A DNA stretch of 64,000 nt from Thermodesulfobacteriota bacterium. GTDB taxonomy: Bacteria > Desulfobacterota_D > UBA1144 > Nemesobacterales > CSP1-2. The first letter of the stretch is position 1. The number at the start of each line of letters is the position of its first letter. The DNA lies in NCBI GenBank assembly GCA_035559815.1, contig DATMAT010000076.1, positions 26,582 through 90,581 of the forward strand, in the 5' to 3' direction. Under the pieces are notes generated by a model, which made no database searches, had not been told where the DNA came from, and saw only the letters and a list, made by a program, of their open reading frames with translations. Made by a program: the position numbers and the translations under genes. This document shows, in pieces, positions 43,523 to 53,124 of this stretch.

Positions 43523-43577
43523 TTGACAGTCTGACAACTGCCAGTTAATTTAAACTACGTGGATGTATAAAGTCCAC
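43523..43577 (+). promoter_or_regulatory. Promoter and operator candidate of the suf operon
   Basis: TTGACA (43523-43528), a 17-base spacer and TAATTT (43546-43551), followed by a perfect inverted repeat GTGGA-9 bases-TCCAC (43559-43577) at the expected transcription start. This is a natural site for the Rrf2 regulator encoded 24 bp further on. Confidence 0.6.
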
Positions 43578-43600
43578 AATAATAGAACGGTTCCATAGAC

Positions 43601-44017
43601 ATGCAGGTGAGCAAAACCTTAGATTATGCAGTGAGGTCGCTAACATTCATGAGCAGGAAACCGATTAACCGATTCAGCATGAAAGAAATTGCCGAAAGCC
43701 AACATATTCCACTGAATTACTTAGCTAAGATTATGCGAAGATTGGTCAACAAAGGGCTAGTAAGATCGGTGGTCGGGCCAGAGGGTGGTTATGCCCTTCG
43801 CAAGTCCCCAAGCGAAATTAACCTGAAGGAGATATACGAGGCGATCGAGGGTGAGTTCAGGATGATTGATTGTATGGATAAGGATGCGATTTGTGCTCTA
43901 TTCGAAACCTGCCCACAGTTACCCATTTGGGACAAACTGCAGGTCACCATGATCAAAACGCTGGAGAGCACCACTTTAGAGGACATGCTTAATCAGGATA
44001 GGATCAAAGCTGTCTAA
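43601..44017 (+). CDS. Rrf2 family iron-sulfur regulator of the suf operon (IscR/SufR-like)
   Basis: 138-aa winged-helix regulator. The N-terminus 'VSKTLDYAVRSLTFMSRKP' and helix-turn-helix 'SMKEIAESQHIPLNYLAKIMRRLVNKGLVRS' are typical; the wing is 'GPEGGYAL'. Three Cys at 91, 98 and 104 match the [2Fe-2S] ligands of IscR (92, 98, 104), with spacing x6/x5 instead of x5/x5. First gene of the suf cluster, 24 bp before sufB, so it most likely senses cluster status and controls this operon, including itself. Confidence 0.92.
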   Translation: MQVSKTLDYAVRSLTFMSRKPINRFSMKEIAESQHIPLNYLAKIMRRLVNKGLVRSVVGPEGGYALRKSPSEINLKEIYEAIEGEFRMIDCMDKDAICALFETCPQLPIWDKLQVTMIKTLESTTLEDMLNQDRIKAV

Positions 44018-44041
44018 ACCGACAAACATAGGAGGTTTTTA

Positions 44042-45478
44042 ATGAGTGTCGATTTCGATGAACTTACAAAACGAGAATACAAGTATGGGTTCGTCACCAA
44101 AATTGAGCAAGAAATTGCGCCCCGCGGCTTGAACGAAGAGATTATCCGATTAATATCCGCAAAGAAGAACGAGCCGGATTGGCTCTTAGAGTGGCGACTG
44201 AAGGCCTATCGGCATTGGCTTACTATGGAAGAGCCAAAGTGGCAAAACGTTCATTACCCGCCCATAGATTACCAGGCCATTAGTTATTATGCGGCTCCAA
44301 AACAAAAGGAAAAACCTAAAAGTTTAGATGAAATAGACCCCGAGCTTAGGGCAACATATGAGAAGCTGGGAATACCCTTGGAGGAGCAGAAGATGCTTGC
44401 TGGTGTCGCAGTAGACGCTGTCTTTGATAGCGTCTCTTTGATTACCACGTTCAAGGAAAAGCTGGCGGAGCTGGGTATTATATTCTGCTCAATATCCGAA
44501 GCGGTGCAAGAATACCCGGATTTAGTCAAAAAATACCTTGGATTTGTCGTACCCCACAATGATAACTTCTTTGCCGCCTTGAACTCCGCCGTGTTTACCG
44601 ACGGGTCCTTTGTTTATGTCCCAAAAGGTGTTCGCTGCCCGATGGAATTATCCACTTATTTCCGAATAAACGCCGAGAACACCGGCCAATTTGAACGTAC
44701 GTTGATCATTGCCGATGAAAACAGCTACGTGAGTTACCTGGAGGGATGCACCGCTCCCAAGCGCGATGAAAACCAGCTACACGCCGCTGTCGTAGAGCTA
44801 ATCGCCCACGATAACGCTACTATCAAGTATTCCACTATTCAGAACTGGTATCCGGGTGATAAGGAGGGGAAAGGGGGTATTTACAATTTTGTCACAAAAA
44901 GAGGCCGGTGCATGGGCCGCAATTCCCATATCTCCTGGACCCAGGTGGAGACCGGGTCGGCCATCACCTGGAAGTACCCGAGTTGTATCCTGGAGGGTGA
45001 CGACTCCGTCGGTGAATTCTACTCGGTAGCACTGACCAATAACCGTCAGCAGGCAGACACCGGTACAAAGATGATACACATAGGCAAGAACACCAGCAGC
45101 ACCATCGTTTCCAAGGGCATTTCTGCCGGTTACGGCCAAAACACCTATCGGGGATTGGTCAAGATTGCAAAGAGTGCAACCGGGGCCCGCAACTATACCC
45201 AGTGCGATTCATTACTCATCGGAGACAAGTGCGGGGCTCATACCTTTCCATACATCGAGGTAAACAACTCTACGGCCAGGATGGAACATGAGGCCACTAC
45301 ATCTAAGATCGGGGAGGACCAGATATTCTACTGCCAGCAGCGTGGTCTTTCGGCCGAAGATGCGGTTTCTTTAATCGTAAACGGGTTCTGTAAGGAGGTA
45401 TTCCGTGAACTGCCGTTCGAGTTCGCCGTCGAGGCGGAGAGGCTATTAAGCATTAGTCTTGAGGGTAGCGTCGGTTAA
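44042..45478 (+). CDS. sufB: Fe-S cluster assembly scaffold SufB
   Basis: 478-aa core of the SufBC2D scaffold on which clusters form. It begins '[25 protein letters not shown]' and shows '[21 protein letters not shown]', '[27 protein letters not shown]', '[19 protein letters not shown]', '[17 protein letters not shown]' and '[22 protein letters not shown]', the last two regions carrying conserved Cys/His/Glu used in sulfur transfer and cluster binding. AGGAGGT precedes the ATG. Confidence 0.97.
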   Translation: MSVDFDELTKREYKYGFVTKIEQEIAPRGLNEEIIRLISAKKNEPDWLLEWRLKAYRHWLTMEEPKWQNVHYPPIDYQAISYYAAPKQKEKPKSLDEIDPELRATYEKLGIPLEEQKMLAGVAVDAVFDSVSLITTFKEKLAELGIIFCSISEAVQEYPDLVKKYLGFVVPHNDNFFAALNSAVFTDGSFVYVPKGVRCPMELSTYFRINAENTGQFERTLIIADENSYVSYLEGCTAPKRDENQLHAAVVELIAHDNATIKYSTIQNWYPGDKEGKGGIYNFVTKRGRCMGRNSHISWTQVETGSAITWKYPSCILEGDDSVGEFYSVALTNNRQQADTGTKMIHIGKNTSSTIVSKGISAGYGQNTYRGLVKIAKSATGARNYTQCDSLLIGDKCGAHTFPYIEVNNSTARMEHEATTSKIGEDQIFYCQQRGLSAEDAVSLIVNGFCKEVFRELPFEFAVEAERLLSISLEGSVG

Positions 45479-45535
45479 ATTGTCAAATGATCCTGTACAG
45501 TTAGCTCTAAACATTTAATTAGTTGAGGAGGAACT

Positions 45536-46312
45536 ATGCTCGAAATCAGAAACCTACATGTGAAGGTAGAAGGCAAAGAGATTCTTAAGGGTGTTAACTT
45601 AAAGCTGAACGCGGGTGAAGTCCATTCAATAATGGGACCAAACGGCTCCGGAAAAAGCACGCTGGCACAGGTTTTGGCCGGACGAGAAAGCTATGAGGTT
45701 ACTGAGGGGGAGGTATTATATCACGGAAAAAACCTGCTGGAGATGGCCCCAGAAGAACGCGCTCGTGAGGGGGTATTCATGGCCTTTCAATACCCGGTAG
45801 AAATATCGGGTATTGCCAATACCTATTTTCTGAGAGAGGCCATAAACGCCATACGCAAACACCACGGCCTCGAACCTTTTAAACATGTTGAATTCGTCAA
45901 GATGGTCAGGGACAAGATAAAACTCCTGGATATGGATGAGAGCCTGCTCCAAAGGTCAGTCAACGAAGGGTTCTCCGGAGGGGAGAAAAAGCGAAATGAG
46001 ATTTTTCAAATGGCTGTGCTCGAGCCCAAGCTATGCATATTGGACGAGACCGATTCCGGACTGGATATCGACGCTCTCAAGGTCGTGGCTAGGGGCGTTA
46101 ACTCCATGCGCAACGAAGAACGCGGTTTTCTGGTAATCACCCACTACCAAAGGTTGCTGAATTACATAGTACCCGACTACGTTCATGTATTAGTCGACGG
46201 CCGGATAGTCAAGTCGGGTAGCAAGGACCTGGCGCTTGAACTGGAAGAAAAGGGTTATACCACTTGGGTTCAAAGTCAACCAGAGAGTGCCGCAGCAACC
46301 AATATTCGATAA
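45536..46312 (+). CDS. sufC: Fe-S assembly ATPase SufC
   Basis: ABC-type ATPase of the SufBCD complex, 258 aa. Walker A 'GPNGSGKSTLAQVLAG', Q-loop 'AFQYPVEISGI', signature 'FSGGEKKRNEIFQMA', Walker B 'LCILDETDSGLDIDALKVVA' and the switch His in 'VITHYQRLL'. These are the SufC-specific variants (SGGEKKRNE). GAGGAGG precedes the ATG. Downstream sufD starts 12 bp after the stop. Confidence 0.97.
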   Translation: MLEIRNLHVKVEGKEILKGVNLKLNAGEVHSIMGPNGSGKSTLAQVLAGRESYEVTEGEVLYHGKNLLEMAPEERAREGVFMAFQYPVEISGIANTYFLREAINAIRKHHGLEPFKHVEFVKMVRDKIKLLDMDESLLQRSVNEGFSGGEKKRNEIFQMAVLEPKLCILDETDSGLDIDALKVVARGVNSMRNEERGFLVITHYQRLLNYIVPDYVHVLVDGRIVKSGSKDLALELEEKGYTTWVQSQPESAAATNIR

Positions 46313-46323
46313 GGGAGCTGACC

Positions 46324-47682
46324 ATGGAGATAATCAAAATGAAAGACATCGAAGGCTATTTTGAAGGATTCGTCGAGTTCGAAAAGAACGCACCCGGAAA
46401 TGATATAACATGGTTAAAAGAGCTCCGCCAGGAAGCAATTACCCGCTTCGCCGAGCTTGGATTTCCTACTACCGGTGATGAGGACTGGCGCTTCACTAAT
46501 ACGGCCCCTATTGCTCGAACCTCATTTCAACTATCGGACAACGGCCACGTGCGAATATCACAAAATGAGCTGAAGTCATTAACATTCCTGGGTTTGGAAT
46601 ATACACGGCTAGTCTTCGTAAACGGTAGATATTCGGAGGAGAACTCTAACCTGATTCACCTTCCGGACAACGTAAAGATTTTAAGCCTTACTCGAGCAAT
46701 AGAATACGAGAATGGCTTGCTCGAAGAGCATCTGTCCCGCTACGCCGACTATAAAAAGGACGCATTTTTAGCCCTTAATACCGCTTTTCTGGAAGACGGG
46801 GCACTTGTTTATATTCCGTCCGGCACCGTTCTAAAGGAACCCATCCAGATTTTATACATCTCCACCGAGGTCGACGCTCCAACGCTGTATCATCCACGTA
46901 ACTTAATCGTTATGGGTGACAACTGTGAAGCCGTTATCGTAGAGCACTACGCCGCACTTAGTGACAGCCTGTACTTCTCGAATGCGGCCACCGAGGCGGT
47001 AGTGGGCAGAAATAGCGTGCTTCGGCATTACCTGATCGAGTGTGAGAGCAAAAGGGCGTTTAACATATCTACCCTCAGAATCCAGCAGGGTAGAAGCAGC
47101 AGCGTTACCTCCAACTCCATACTGCTGGGAGGTGCGCTGGTGAGGAATAATGTCCATCCGGTGCTGGCTGGTGAGGGTTCCGAGTGCTTCATAAACGGGC
47201 TTTTCATGTCCACCGGACGGCAGCATATGGATAATTACATGCGGGTCGAGCATGCAAGCCCCCACTGTGATAGCCGACAACTGTATAAAGGTATTCTTGA
47301 CGGAAGGTCTAGAGGTGTTTTCCACGGCCGGATAATAGTGCATAAGGATGCGCAAAAAACCGATGCTAAACAAACCAACAGGAATCTTCTCCTCTCCGAC
47401 CAGGCTCAGATCGATACGAAACCCCAGCTCGAAATATACGCCGACGATGTAAAATGCACCCACGGGGCGACGATTGGGCAGTTAGATGAAAACGCTATCT
47501 TTTACCTGCGTTCCCGCGGTATCTCGCTGGAGTCGGCAAGAGCCCTATTGCTTTTTGCCTTTACCAGCGAGATTCTGGAGCGAGTCAAGGTCGAACCAAT
47601 CCGTAATTACCTAGAAGGACTGGTCAAGAATTGGTTCATTCAGGGAAAGGTGATCGAAAAAACAGAGATTGAGATTGAGTAG
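46324..47682 (+). CDS. sufD: Fe-S assembly protein SufD
   Basis: 452-aa SufB paralogue that completes the scaffold and helps iron entry. It has 'FPTTGDEDWRFTN' (the WRYT-like motif), 'LNTAFLEDGALVYIPSGTVLKEPI', 'NGLFMSTGRQHMDNYMRVEHASPHCDSRQLYKGI', 'AQIDTKPQLEIYADDVKCTHGATIGQLD' and 'YLRSRGISLESARALL'. ATG 46324 after GGGAGCTGACC is preferred; a longer in-frame reading would overlap sufC by 49 bp. Stop is TAG. Confidence 0.96.
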   Translation: MEIIKMKDIEGYFEGFVEFEKNAPGNDITWLKELRQEAITRFAELGFPTTGDEDWRFTNTAPIARTSFQLSDNGHVRISQNELKSLTFLGLEYTRLVFVNGRYSEENSNLIHLPDNVKILSLTRAIEYENGLLEEHLSRYADYKKDAFLALNTAFLEDGALVYIPSGTVLKEPIQILYISTEVDAPTLYHPRNLIVMGDNCEAVIVEHYAALSDSLYFSNAATEAVVGRNSVLRHYLIECESKRAFNISTLRIQQGRSSSVTSNSILLGGALVRNNVHPVLAGEGSECFINGLFMSTGRQHMDNYMRVEHASPHCDSRQLYKGILDGRSRGVFHGRIIVHKDAQKTDAKQTNRNLLLSDQAQIDTKPQLEIYADDVKCTHGATIGQLDENAIFYLRSRGISLESARALLLFAFTSEILERVKVEPIRNYLEGLVKNWFIQGKVIEKTEIEIE

Positions 47683-47732
47683 GAACACGCCATGCCCTGT
47701 TCCTACTGTAAGTCTGCTGAAAGAGGCTAAAG

Positions 47733-48122
47733 ATGAGCTTGGATCAGATGGAATACATCCTGGATCACTACAAGAACCCCAGGAACCATGGAATTATTCC
47801 GGAACCGGATATATCTCATGAGGAGGGGAATCCAGAGTGTGGAGATGTCGTCAGGATCGACCTAAAGATTACTGACAATAAGGTAACAGAGGCAAAGTTT
47901 TCCGGAAAAGGATGCACAATAAGTCAAGCTGCAGCATCAATGTTGACCGAGATGATAATGGAAAGGAACCTGGATGACATCAAGACAATGACCAAGGATG
48001 ATATCTTGAGCGCATTGGGGATAAGGGTCAGTCCGATAAGATTTAAATGTGCGACCCTAGCGTTAAAGGTCCTAAAATCAGGACTATTTGGTATAACCCA
48101 CTGGCCGGGTGAAGAAGAGTGA
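47733..48122 (+). CDS. sufU: SufU-type sulfur-relay / scaffold protein
   Basis: 129 aa. The IscU/SufU fold has three conserved Cys: 'GNPECGDVVRI', 'GKGCTISQAAASML' and 'RFKCATLALKVLKSG'. The residue before the last Cys is Lys rather than His, as in SufU, which is a zinc-dependent acceptor of sulfur from SufS. 'YKNPRNHG' at the N-terminus is typical. It is shorter than Bacillus SufU, with a reduced insertion before the last Cys. Sits between sufD and sufS. Confidence 0.92.
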   Translation: MSLDQMEYILDHYKNPRNHGIIPEPDISHEEGNPECGDVVRIDLKITDNKVTEAKFSGKGCTISQAAASMLTEMIMERNLDDIKTMTKDDILSALGIRVSPIRFKCATLALKVLKSGLFGITHWPGEEE

Positions 48123-48182
48123 AGGGTTATTAGTCGAGTGGCGAAAAAGCCTTTCAATATATAAAGATAAAGGTATTGATGA

Positions 48183-48497
48183 ATGTCTCAATTCATAAAA
48201 GTAGCAAAAAAATCCGACATACCGGATGGAGAGGTTAGGTCATTCGTGGTTGACAGCCTGGTAATAGCCATCTGTCGTGTAAATGGAGAGTTTTTTGCAA
48301 TCAAGGACGAGTGTACCCACATGGAATATCCTCTCTCTGACGGGTTACTGGACGGTGAGGTTATAACCTGTGCTTATCACGCCGCTTCGTTTGATGTGCG
48401 GACGGGAGATGTTCTTTCTCTTCCCGCTGTCGAACCAGTGGAAACCTTCGAGGTCAAGGTGGAAGGCGAAGATATTTATGTTTTGATAGAAAATTAA
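48183..48497 (+). CDS. Rieske [2Fe-2S] ferredoxin in the suf operon
   Basis: 104 aa, Rieske domain alone, with ligands CTH ('DECTHMEYPLSDG') and CAYH ('ITCAYHAASFDVRTG'). Proteins of this NirD/biphenyl-dioxygenase-ferredoxin type are often found inside suf operons between sufU/sufS and sufT and may deliver electrons for cluster assembly or be an early client. It is a different sequence from the Rieske gene at 12127. Confidence 0.9.
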   Translation: MSQFIKVAKKSDIPDGEVRSFVVDSLVIAICRVNGEFFAIKDECTHMEYPLSDGLLDGEVITCAYHAASFDVRTGDVLSLPAVEPVETFEVKVEGEDIYVLIEN

Positions 48498-48532
48498 TTA
48501 AGCAGTCGGCTTAACCTGCTTGGAAAATAACC

Positions 48533-49795
48533 ATGGGAAGAATTTATACCAGCATTGATCCTTATGAAATTAAGAAGGACTTTCCTATCTTTGAACGCCG
48601 GGTCCATGGAAAGCCCCTCGTTTATCTGGACAATGCTGCCACCACCCAAAAACCCAGGAGAGTAATCGAGACGGAGAAGAAATTTTATGAGGAGACCAAT
48701 GCCAATATTCATCGGGCAGTTCACACCCTGAGCTATGAGTCAACCAAGTTGTATGAAGAAGCACACAAAAAGGTTGCCCGGTTTATCGGGGCCAAGAGCT
48801 GGCGTGAGGTCGTATTCACTAGGAACGCCACCGAGTCTATAAACCTAATTGCATACGGCTGGGGACTACACAACCTCAAAGAGGGGGATGAGGTTTTAAT
48901 CACCATGATGGAACATCATTCAAACATCGTCCCCTGGCAAATGCTAAGAGAACAAAGAGGAATCACCCTTAAATTCCTGGACGTAGACGATGGGGGAAGG
49001 CTTAAACTTGACGACCTGCCTAAACTATTGACCGAGAGGACTAAACTCTTTGGAATCATCCATGCATCAAACGTTCTGGGGGTCGTGAATCCGGTTAAGG
49101 AAGTGATTGCAGAAGCAAAAAAGCTTGGCGCATTGGTCTTAGTGGACGCCGCCCAGTCGGCACCACATATACCTATCGACGTTTCTGCCCTCGACTGTGA
49201 TTTTCTGGTGGCCTCGGGCCACAAAATGCTGGGGCCGTCCGGAATAGGGTTTCTTTACGGCCGGCGGGAAGTGCTTGATAACATGTCCCCATTCATATTT
49301 GGCGGAGATATGATAGAGACGGTGACACTAGAGAAATCTACCTGGAATGAACTGCCATGGAAATATGAGGCCGGAACGCCTAATATAGCCGGCGGGATCG
49401 GACTGGGTGCAGCCCTGGATTACCTCGACAACATCGGCATGGCCAGTGTAATCTCCCACGAACAAGAGCTCTTGAACTACACACTGGAGAGTTTATCCGA
49501 CTTGTCCGGTATAGAACTCTATGGGTCGAGCGAAGAAAGGGTAGGAGTCATTACTTTCAATATAAAGGGGATTCACCCACATGATGTTGCCGGAATCCTA
49601 GATGAGGAGGGGATTGCCGTACGTTCCGGTCACCACTGTGCCCAGCCGCTCATGAGAAGACTGGGAATAGAAAATGCTGTCCGGGTCAGTTTGTACATTT
49701 ATAACACAAAGGAAGACATCGACAGATTAATTTCCACCCTACATAAAATAATCAGGGTTTTTAAAATATCGGGCTGGCCATCCGTTCATTCCTAA
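48533..49795 (+). CDS. sufS: Cysteine desulfurase SufS
   Basis: PLP enzyme that takes sulfur from cysteine as a persulfide; 420 aa. It has 'VYLDNAATTQKPRRVIE', 'NIHRAVHTLSYESTKLYEEA', 'VFTRNATESINLIAYGWG', 'MEHHSNIVPWQ', 'VDAAQSAPHIPIDV', the PLP lysine in 'DFLVASGHKMLGPSGIGFLYG' and the catalytic Cys in 'AVRSGHHCAQPLMRRLG'. These are group II (SufS/CsdA) features. Last gene of the operon; a weak CCCGAC/GTCGGG hairpin follows at ~49808-49832. Confidence 0.97.
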   Translation: MGRIYTSIDPYEIKKDFPIFERRVHGKPLVYLDNAATTQKPRRVIETEKKFYEETNANIHRAVHTLSYESTKLYEEAHKKVARFIGAKSWREVVFTRNATESINLIAYGWGLHNLKEGDEVLITMMEHHSNIVPWQMLREQRGITLKFLDVDDGGRLKLDDLPKLLTERTKLFGIIHASNVLGVVNPVKEVIAEAKKLGALVLVDAAQSAPHIPIDVSALDCDFLVASGHKMLGPSGIGFLYGRREVLDNMSPFIFGGDMIETVTLEKSTWNELPWKYEAGTPNIAGGIGLGAALDYLDNIGMASVISHEQELLNYTLESLSDLSGIELYGSSEERVGVITFNIKGIHPHDVAGILDEEGIAVRSGHHCAQPLMRRLGIENAVRVSLYIYNTKEDIDRLISTLHKIIRVFKISGWPSVHS

Positions 49796-49887
49796 TTTTT
49801 TCTATATCCCGACAAGCTATGGAGAGGGTCGGGCTCGTATGCCCACTTGAGCAATTTCGTATCGCCTGGGATTAGCCTCACCGTTTC

Positions 49888-49916
49888 TTGACCTTTATAA
49901 TTTTTCGTGTTACTTT
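49888..49916 (+). promoter_or_regulatory. rpmH operon promoter
   Basis: TTGACC (49888-49893), a 17-base spacer and TACTTT (49911-49916), 12 bp before the rpmH start, implying a very short leader. Confidence 0.55.
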
Positions 49917-49927
49917 ACACGCCTAAG

Positions 49928-50077
49928 ATGAAAAGGACTTACCAGCCCCATGCCAAGAGAAGACTGAGGGTACACGGATTCCGCGAAAGGATGAGCACTA
50001 AAGGCGGGAGACGCACTCTGAAGAGACGGTTAGCCAAGGGGAGGCACCGTCTAACGGTTGAACGTTGGAAGAAATGA
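49928..50077 (+). CDS. rpmH: Large-subunit ribosomal protein L34
   Basis: 49 aa, highly basic: '[20 protein letters not shown]' then '[20 protein letters not shown]' and 'RLTVERWKK'. This is the universal L34 sequence ('KRTYQPS..KR.R.HGFR.RM.T..GR..L..RR.KGR..L'). The stop overlaps the rnpA start (ATGA). First gene of the conserved rpmH-rnpA-yidD-yidC-jag cluster. Confidence 0.97.
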   Translation: MKRTYQPHAKRRLRVHGFRERMSTKGGRRTLKRRLAKGRHRLTVERWKK

Positions 50078-50424
50078 CGTTTCCTTTGAGTTCCGATTTA
50101 CCTAGCGAGTTAAAAATCCGAAAAAGCTCTGAGTTTAAAGAGGTTTTTGAGAGTGGGGTCAGACTCTATACAGAGCATTTTACGGTCATATACGCCCCTA
50201 ATTCTTTGGGAACGCCACGGTTGGGATTAGTGGTAGGCAAAAGAGTCTCGCTTAATGCGGTGGAAAGAAACCGCATTAAGCGCATTTTAAGAGAGGTTTT
50301 CAGGCGCAATAAATCTTCATTTGACTCATTTGACGTGTTGTTTATGGCGAGGAAGCCCACCGAGAAGCTCGACTATGCCCGGGCGGAGAGAGAGATCGTA
50401 GGCGCATTCAGGTCGGAGTTATGA
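50074..50424 (+). CDS. rnpA: Ribonuclease P protein component
   Basis: Basic protein partner of the RNase P RNA in tRNA 5' maturation; 116 aa from ATG 50074, which overlaps the rpmH stop by four bases. It has '[28 protein letters not shown]', '[32 protein letters not shown]' (the RNR motif, here '[14 protein letters not shown]') and 'DVLFMARKP'. The RNase P RNA itself was not found in this window. Confidence 0.96.
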   Translation: MTFPLSSDLPSELKIRKSSEFKEVFESGVRLYTEHFTVIYAPNSLGTPRLGLVVGKRVSLNAVERNRIKRILREVFRRNKSSFDSFDVLFMARKPTEKLDYARAEREIVGAFRSEL

Positions 50425-50648
50425 GAACGAGGAATCCCTTGGTTTTTTGGGTAGCTTTATTACTAGAGCTTTATAAGCTTTTTATTTCTCCTATTTTACC
50501 TCCTTCTTGCCGATTTTATCCTAGCTGTTCGGAGTACTCACTCCAGGCGTTCCGCAGATACGGTTTTTCAAGAGGGCTATGGCTTTCTCTAAAAAGAATC
50601 TCCAGATGTCATCCCCAGAGCGCCGGAGGGTATGACCCGGTCAACTAA
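50421..50648 (+). CDS. yidD: Membrane protein insertion efficiency factor YidD
   Basis: 75 aa. '[61 protein letters not shown]' contains the three Cys and the C-terminal 'GGYDPV' of this family. It associates with the inner membrane by an amphipathic helix and assists YidC. It overlaps rnpA by four bases. Confidence 0.97.
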   Translation: MRTRNPLVFWVALLLELYKLFISPILPPSCRFYPSCSEYSLQAFRRYGFSRGLWLSLKRISRCHPQSAGGYDPVN

Positions 50649-50666
50649 TAAAAGGTTTCCCAAATT

Positions 50667-52388
50667 ATGGATCGCACCAGGCTTAACTACATACTTTTCT
50701 TTGTTTTATCGTTCCTGATAATATTTGTCTATACCTCGTTTTTTGCCCCAAAAACCCCGCAAAAACAAACCGAGCAAAAAACGGTGCAGGGTGAACGCAC
50801 AGAGAGTGTGGAACCTCCGATAATAGAAGAAGAGATACAAAGCTCCGGTCAGGAACTCGAACTCCAGCTAACCCCGCCACAAGGGAGGCTAATTACGATT
50901 AAAACCCCCTTATATACAGGACAAATCGATACGGCCGGAGGGAGGCTGGTCGAGTGGAAGCTGGAAAAATATAGAGAAGGAACCGACCCCAGTTCTCCTC
51001 CTATTAACCTCCTCCAAGATTCCCCGCCCGATTTCAACACTAATTTGAGGCTCGAGGGCCTGAAGATCCCAAACCCCATTCCCTTTAAATTTGACGGCGC
51101 CGATGAGATAATCGTCGATAAAGAGGAGCGGGAGATAGCACTTTACTGGGAATCACCCGACGGAATAACAATAAGAAGAATATTGGAAATAAGCCCCTCT
51201 AGCTATCTCATAAAGCAGAGAGTAGAAGTGACAAATCAAACCGAGTCTCCATTAACCGAAACTCTTTTAATCGAATCTTACGGCGATATAAAGCAAGACG
51301 GAGACAATTACAAAAATTCCTATTATATAGCCATGGTTTCCGGCTCGGTAGAGCGGGTAGAGAAGCTACCCCAAGAAACAACCTTGTTCAAGGGGACGGT
51401 AAACTGGTTTGGTTTTGCAGACAAGTATTTCTTATCCGTATTCCTGCCGGGCATAGGGAGTGAAACCCAACTGAGCCTCACCAATACTGAAAAAGATGGG
51501 TTCGCCAAGACGGTGTTCAGTTATCCACCAGATAAAATTCCGCCTGGGAGCACATCTGTGCACAAATCTAATCTATACCTCGGACCCATGGATTATGAGG
51601 TTTTACGCTCTGTAGGATTTGGACTGGAGAAATCAATCAAATATGGATGGGTCGGATTTCTGGCAAGGCCGATGCTCTGGTTTCTCAAAGAACTAGACAA
51701 GGTGTTCAAAAACTACGGGGTCTCTATCATCGTTATTACCATTATCATCAGGTTAATTTTTCTCCCCTTGACCATAAAGAGCATGGCTTCTATGAAGGAA
51801 ATGCAGTTAAGGATGCAGGAGTTAAAGCCCAAGATCGATGCCCTAAAGGAAAAATACAAGGATGATAAGACCAAGCAGAATGCCGAGCTCATGAAACTGT
51901 ATACCAGCCATGGGATAAATCCCTTGAGTAGCCTAGGCGGCTGCTTACCTCTTTTGGTACAGATTCCTGTTTTCATCGCACTCTACGACGTTTTGTTATA
52001 CTCTATAGAGCTCAGGCATAGCTCATTTTTATGGATAAACGACCTTTCAGAGCCGGAAAAGCTTTTTGACATACCGGGCATAGGAATCCCCTTCCGGATT
52101 CTTCCCCTGGCCATGGGGGCATCCTGGTATGTATCGCAGAAGATGACACCTACTACCGCAGCTCCAGGGGCAGACAATATGCTGCAGATGAAGATGATGG
52201 AGTTTATGCCCTTAATCTTCACGGTCATGTTTTGGGGGCTTCCTTCGGGGTTGATACTGTATTGGACTGTAAGTAACATTCTTTCAATACTACAACAACT
52301 GTACGTAAACCGTCGATTTGTTCAAGCGGCTAAAGGAGGGATCAAAGATGCCGATAGTGATAGAAAGGGAAGGAAAAACAGTGTCTGA
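50667..52388 (+). CDS. yidC: Membrane protein insertase YidC
   Basis: 573 aa, Gram-negative type. It has an N-terminal transmembrane helix (~5-22), a large periplasmic beta-sandwich (~70-320), then the five-helix insertase core from ~350 ('GVSIIVITIIIRLIFLPLTIKSMASMKEMQLRMQELKPKIDALKEKYKDD', containing the positively charged groove Arg in 'IIIRLIFLP'), a coiled-coil hairpin and 'GGCLPLLVQIPVFIALYDVL'. It inserts membrane proteins with or without SecYEG, including F0 subunits such as AtpE. The 3' end overlaps khpB. Confidence 0.97.
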   Translation: MDRTRLNYILFFVLSFLIIFVYTSFFAPKTPQKQTEQKTVQGERTESVEPPIIEEEIQSSGQELELQLTPPQGRLITIKTPLYTGQIDTAGGRLVEWKLEKYREGTDPSSPPINLLQDSPPDFNTNLRLEGLKIPNPIPFKFDGADEIIVDKEEREIALYWESPDGITIRRILEISPSSYLIKQRVEVTNQTESPLTETLLIESYGDIKQDGDNYKNSYYIAMVSGSVERVEKLPQETTLFKGTVNWFGFADKYFLSVFLPGIGSETQLSLTNTEKDGFAKTVFSYPPDKIPPGSTSVHKSNLYLGPMDYEVLRSVGFGLEKSIKYGWVGFLARPMLWFLKELDKVFKNYGVSIIVITIIIRLIFLPLTIKSMASMKEMQLRMQELKPKIDALKEKYKDDKTKQNAELMKLYTSHGINPLSSLGGCLPLLVQIPVFIALYDVLLYSIELRHSSFLWINDLSEPEKLFDIPGIGIPFRILPLAMGASWYVSQKMTPTTAAPGADNMLQMKMMEFMPLIFTVMFWGLPSGLILYWTVSNILSILQQLYVNRRFVQAAKGGIKDADSDRKGRKNSV

Positions 52389-53034
52389 GGCAATAATAAA
52401 CGTTTGCGAGGAATTAGGCCTGGCTAGAGACGAATTAATTGTCGAGGTCCTGGAAGAGGGCTCGAGGGGGGTTCTGGGAATAGGGGGTAAAAATGCCAAA
52501 GTGCGGGTCACGGTAAAGAGGGAAGGTGTGAGTGAAAAGGGGTTAAAAGCTAAAAAAGCCCTCGAAGCAATCCTGGGATTTTTTGTCCCTACCTATTCAA
52601 CCAGCCTCCGGGAAACGGCAGATAAGATCAAATTAGACGTAAAAACTAGCGAAAATAGAGGCCTCCTCATAGGAAGGAGGGGAGAGATGCTCCGGGCAAT
52701 GGAGTTCGTAATCGGTAAAATCGCTGGACGCTCCAGTGGAGAAGGAAAAGAAAAAAGGATTTCGATAGATATAGAAGGATACAAGAAAAGAAGAGAATCA
52801 AACATATCAAAGATGGTCAGGGACGCCGCCAAAAAAGTTCGCCGGTCAGGAAGGCCGCTCACCCTCGAACCAATGTCTGCTTTTGAGAGAAGGATAGCCT
52901 ATATGACGCTTAAACACGAAGAGGGCATTAAGTTCGAGACAAAAATTGCCGGCGAAGAAAAAAGAATAATTATAGCACCGCAAAGGCGTAACGGAGAAAG
53001 AAATAGACAATCGCTTGAGAGGAAAGCGGACTGA
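52348..53034 (+). CDS. khpB: RNA-binding protein KhpB (Jag / SpoIIIJ-associated)
   Basis: 228 aa with the Jag N-terminal domain ('VIEREGKTVSEAIINVCEELGLARDELIVEVLEEGSRGVLGIGGKNAKV'), a KH domain ('NRGLLIGRRGEMLRAMEFVIGKI') and an R3H domain ('PMSAFERRIAYMTLKHEEGI'). ATG 52348 has AAAGGAGG ahead and overlaps yidC by 41 bp. Its place right after yidC is strongly conserved; it binds RNA and influences division and elongation in Gram-positives. mnmE, the common next gene, is absent here. Confidence 0.95.
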   Translation: MPIVIEREGKTVSEAIINVCEELGLARDELIVEVLEEGSRGVLGIGGKNAKVRVTVKREGVSEKGLKAKKALEAILGFFVPTYSTSLRETADKIKLDVKTSENRGLLIGRRGEMLRAMEFVIGKIAGRSSGEGKEKRISIDIEGYKKRRESNISKMVRDAAKKVRRSGRPLTLEPMSAFERRIAYMTLKHEEGIKFETKIAGEEKRIIIAPQRRNGERNRQSLERKAD

Positions 53035-53124
53035 GATAATATTTAATTCAGCGTATGCCAAATCTTGGAATTTGTATCGTAAAAATGTCTTTCTTGAGAA
53101 TAAACTCCAAGGAGATTAATCCCC

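Noticed and set aside
49796..49927. Replication origin near rpmH.
   Set aside because: No dnaA gene, no cluster of TTATCCACA-type boxes and no AT-rich unwinding element; the suf operon lies upstream instead.
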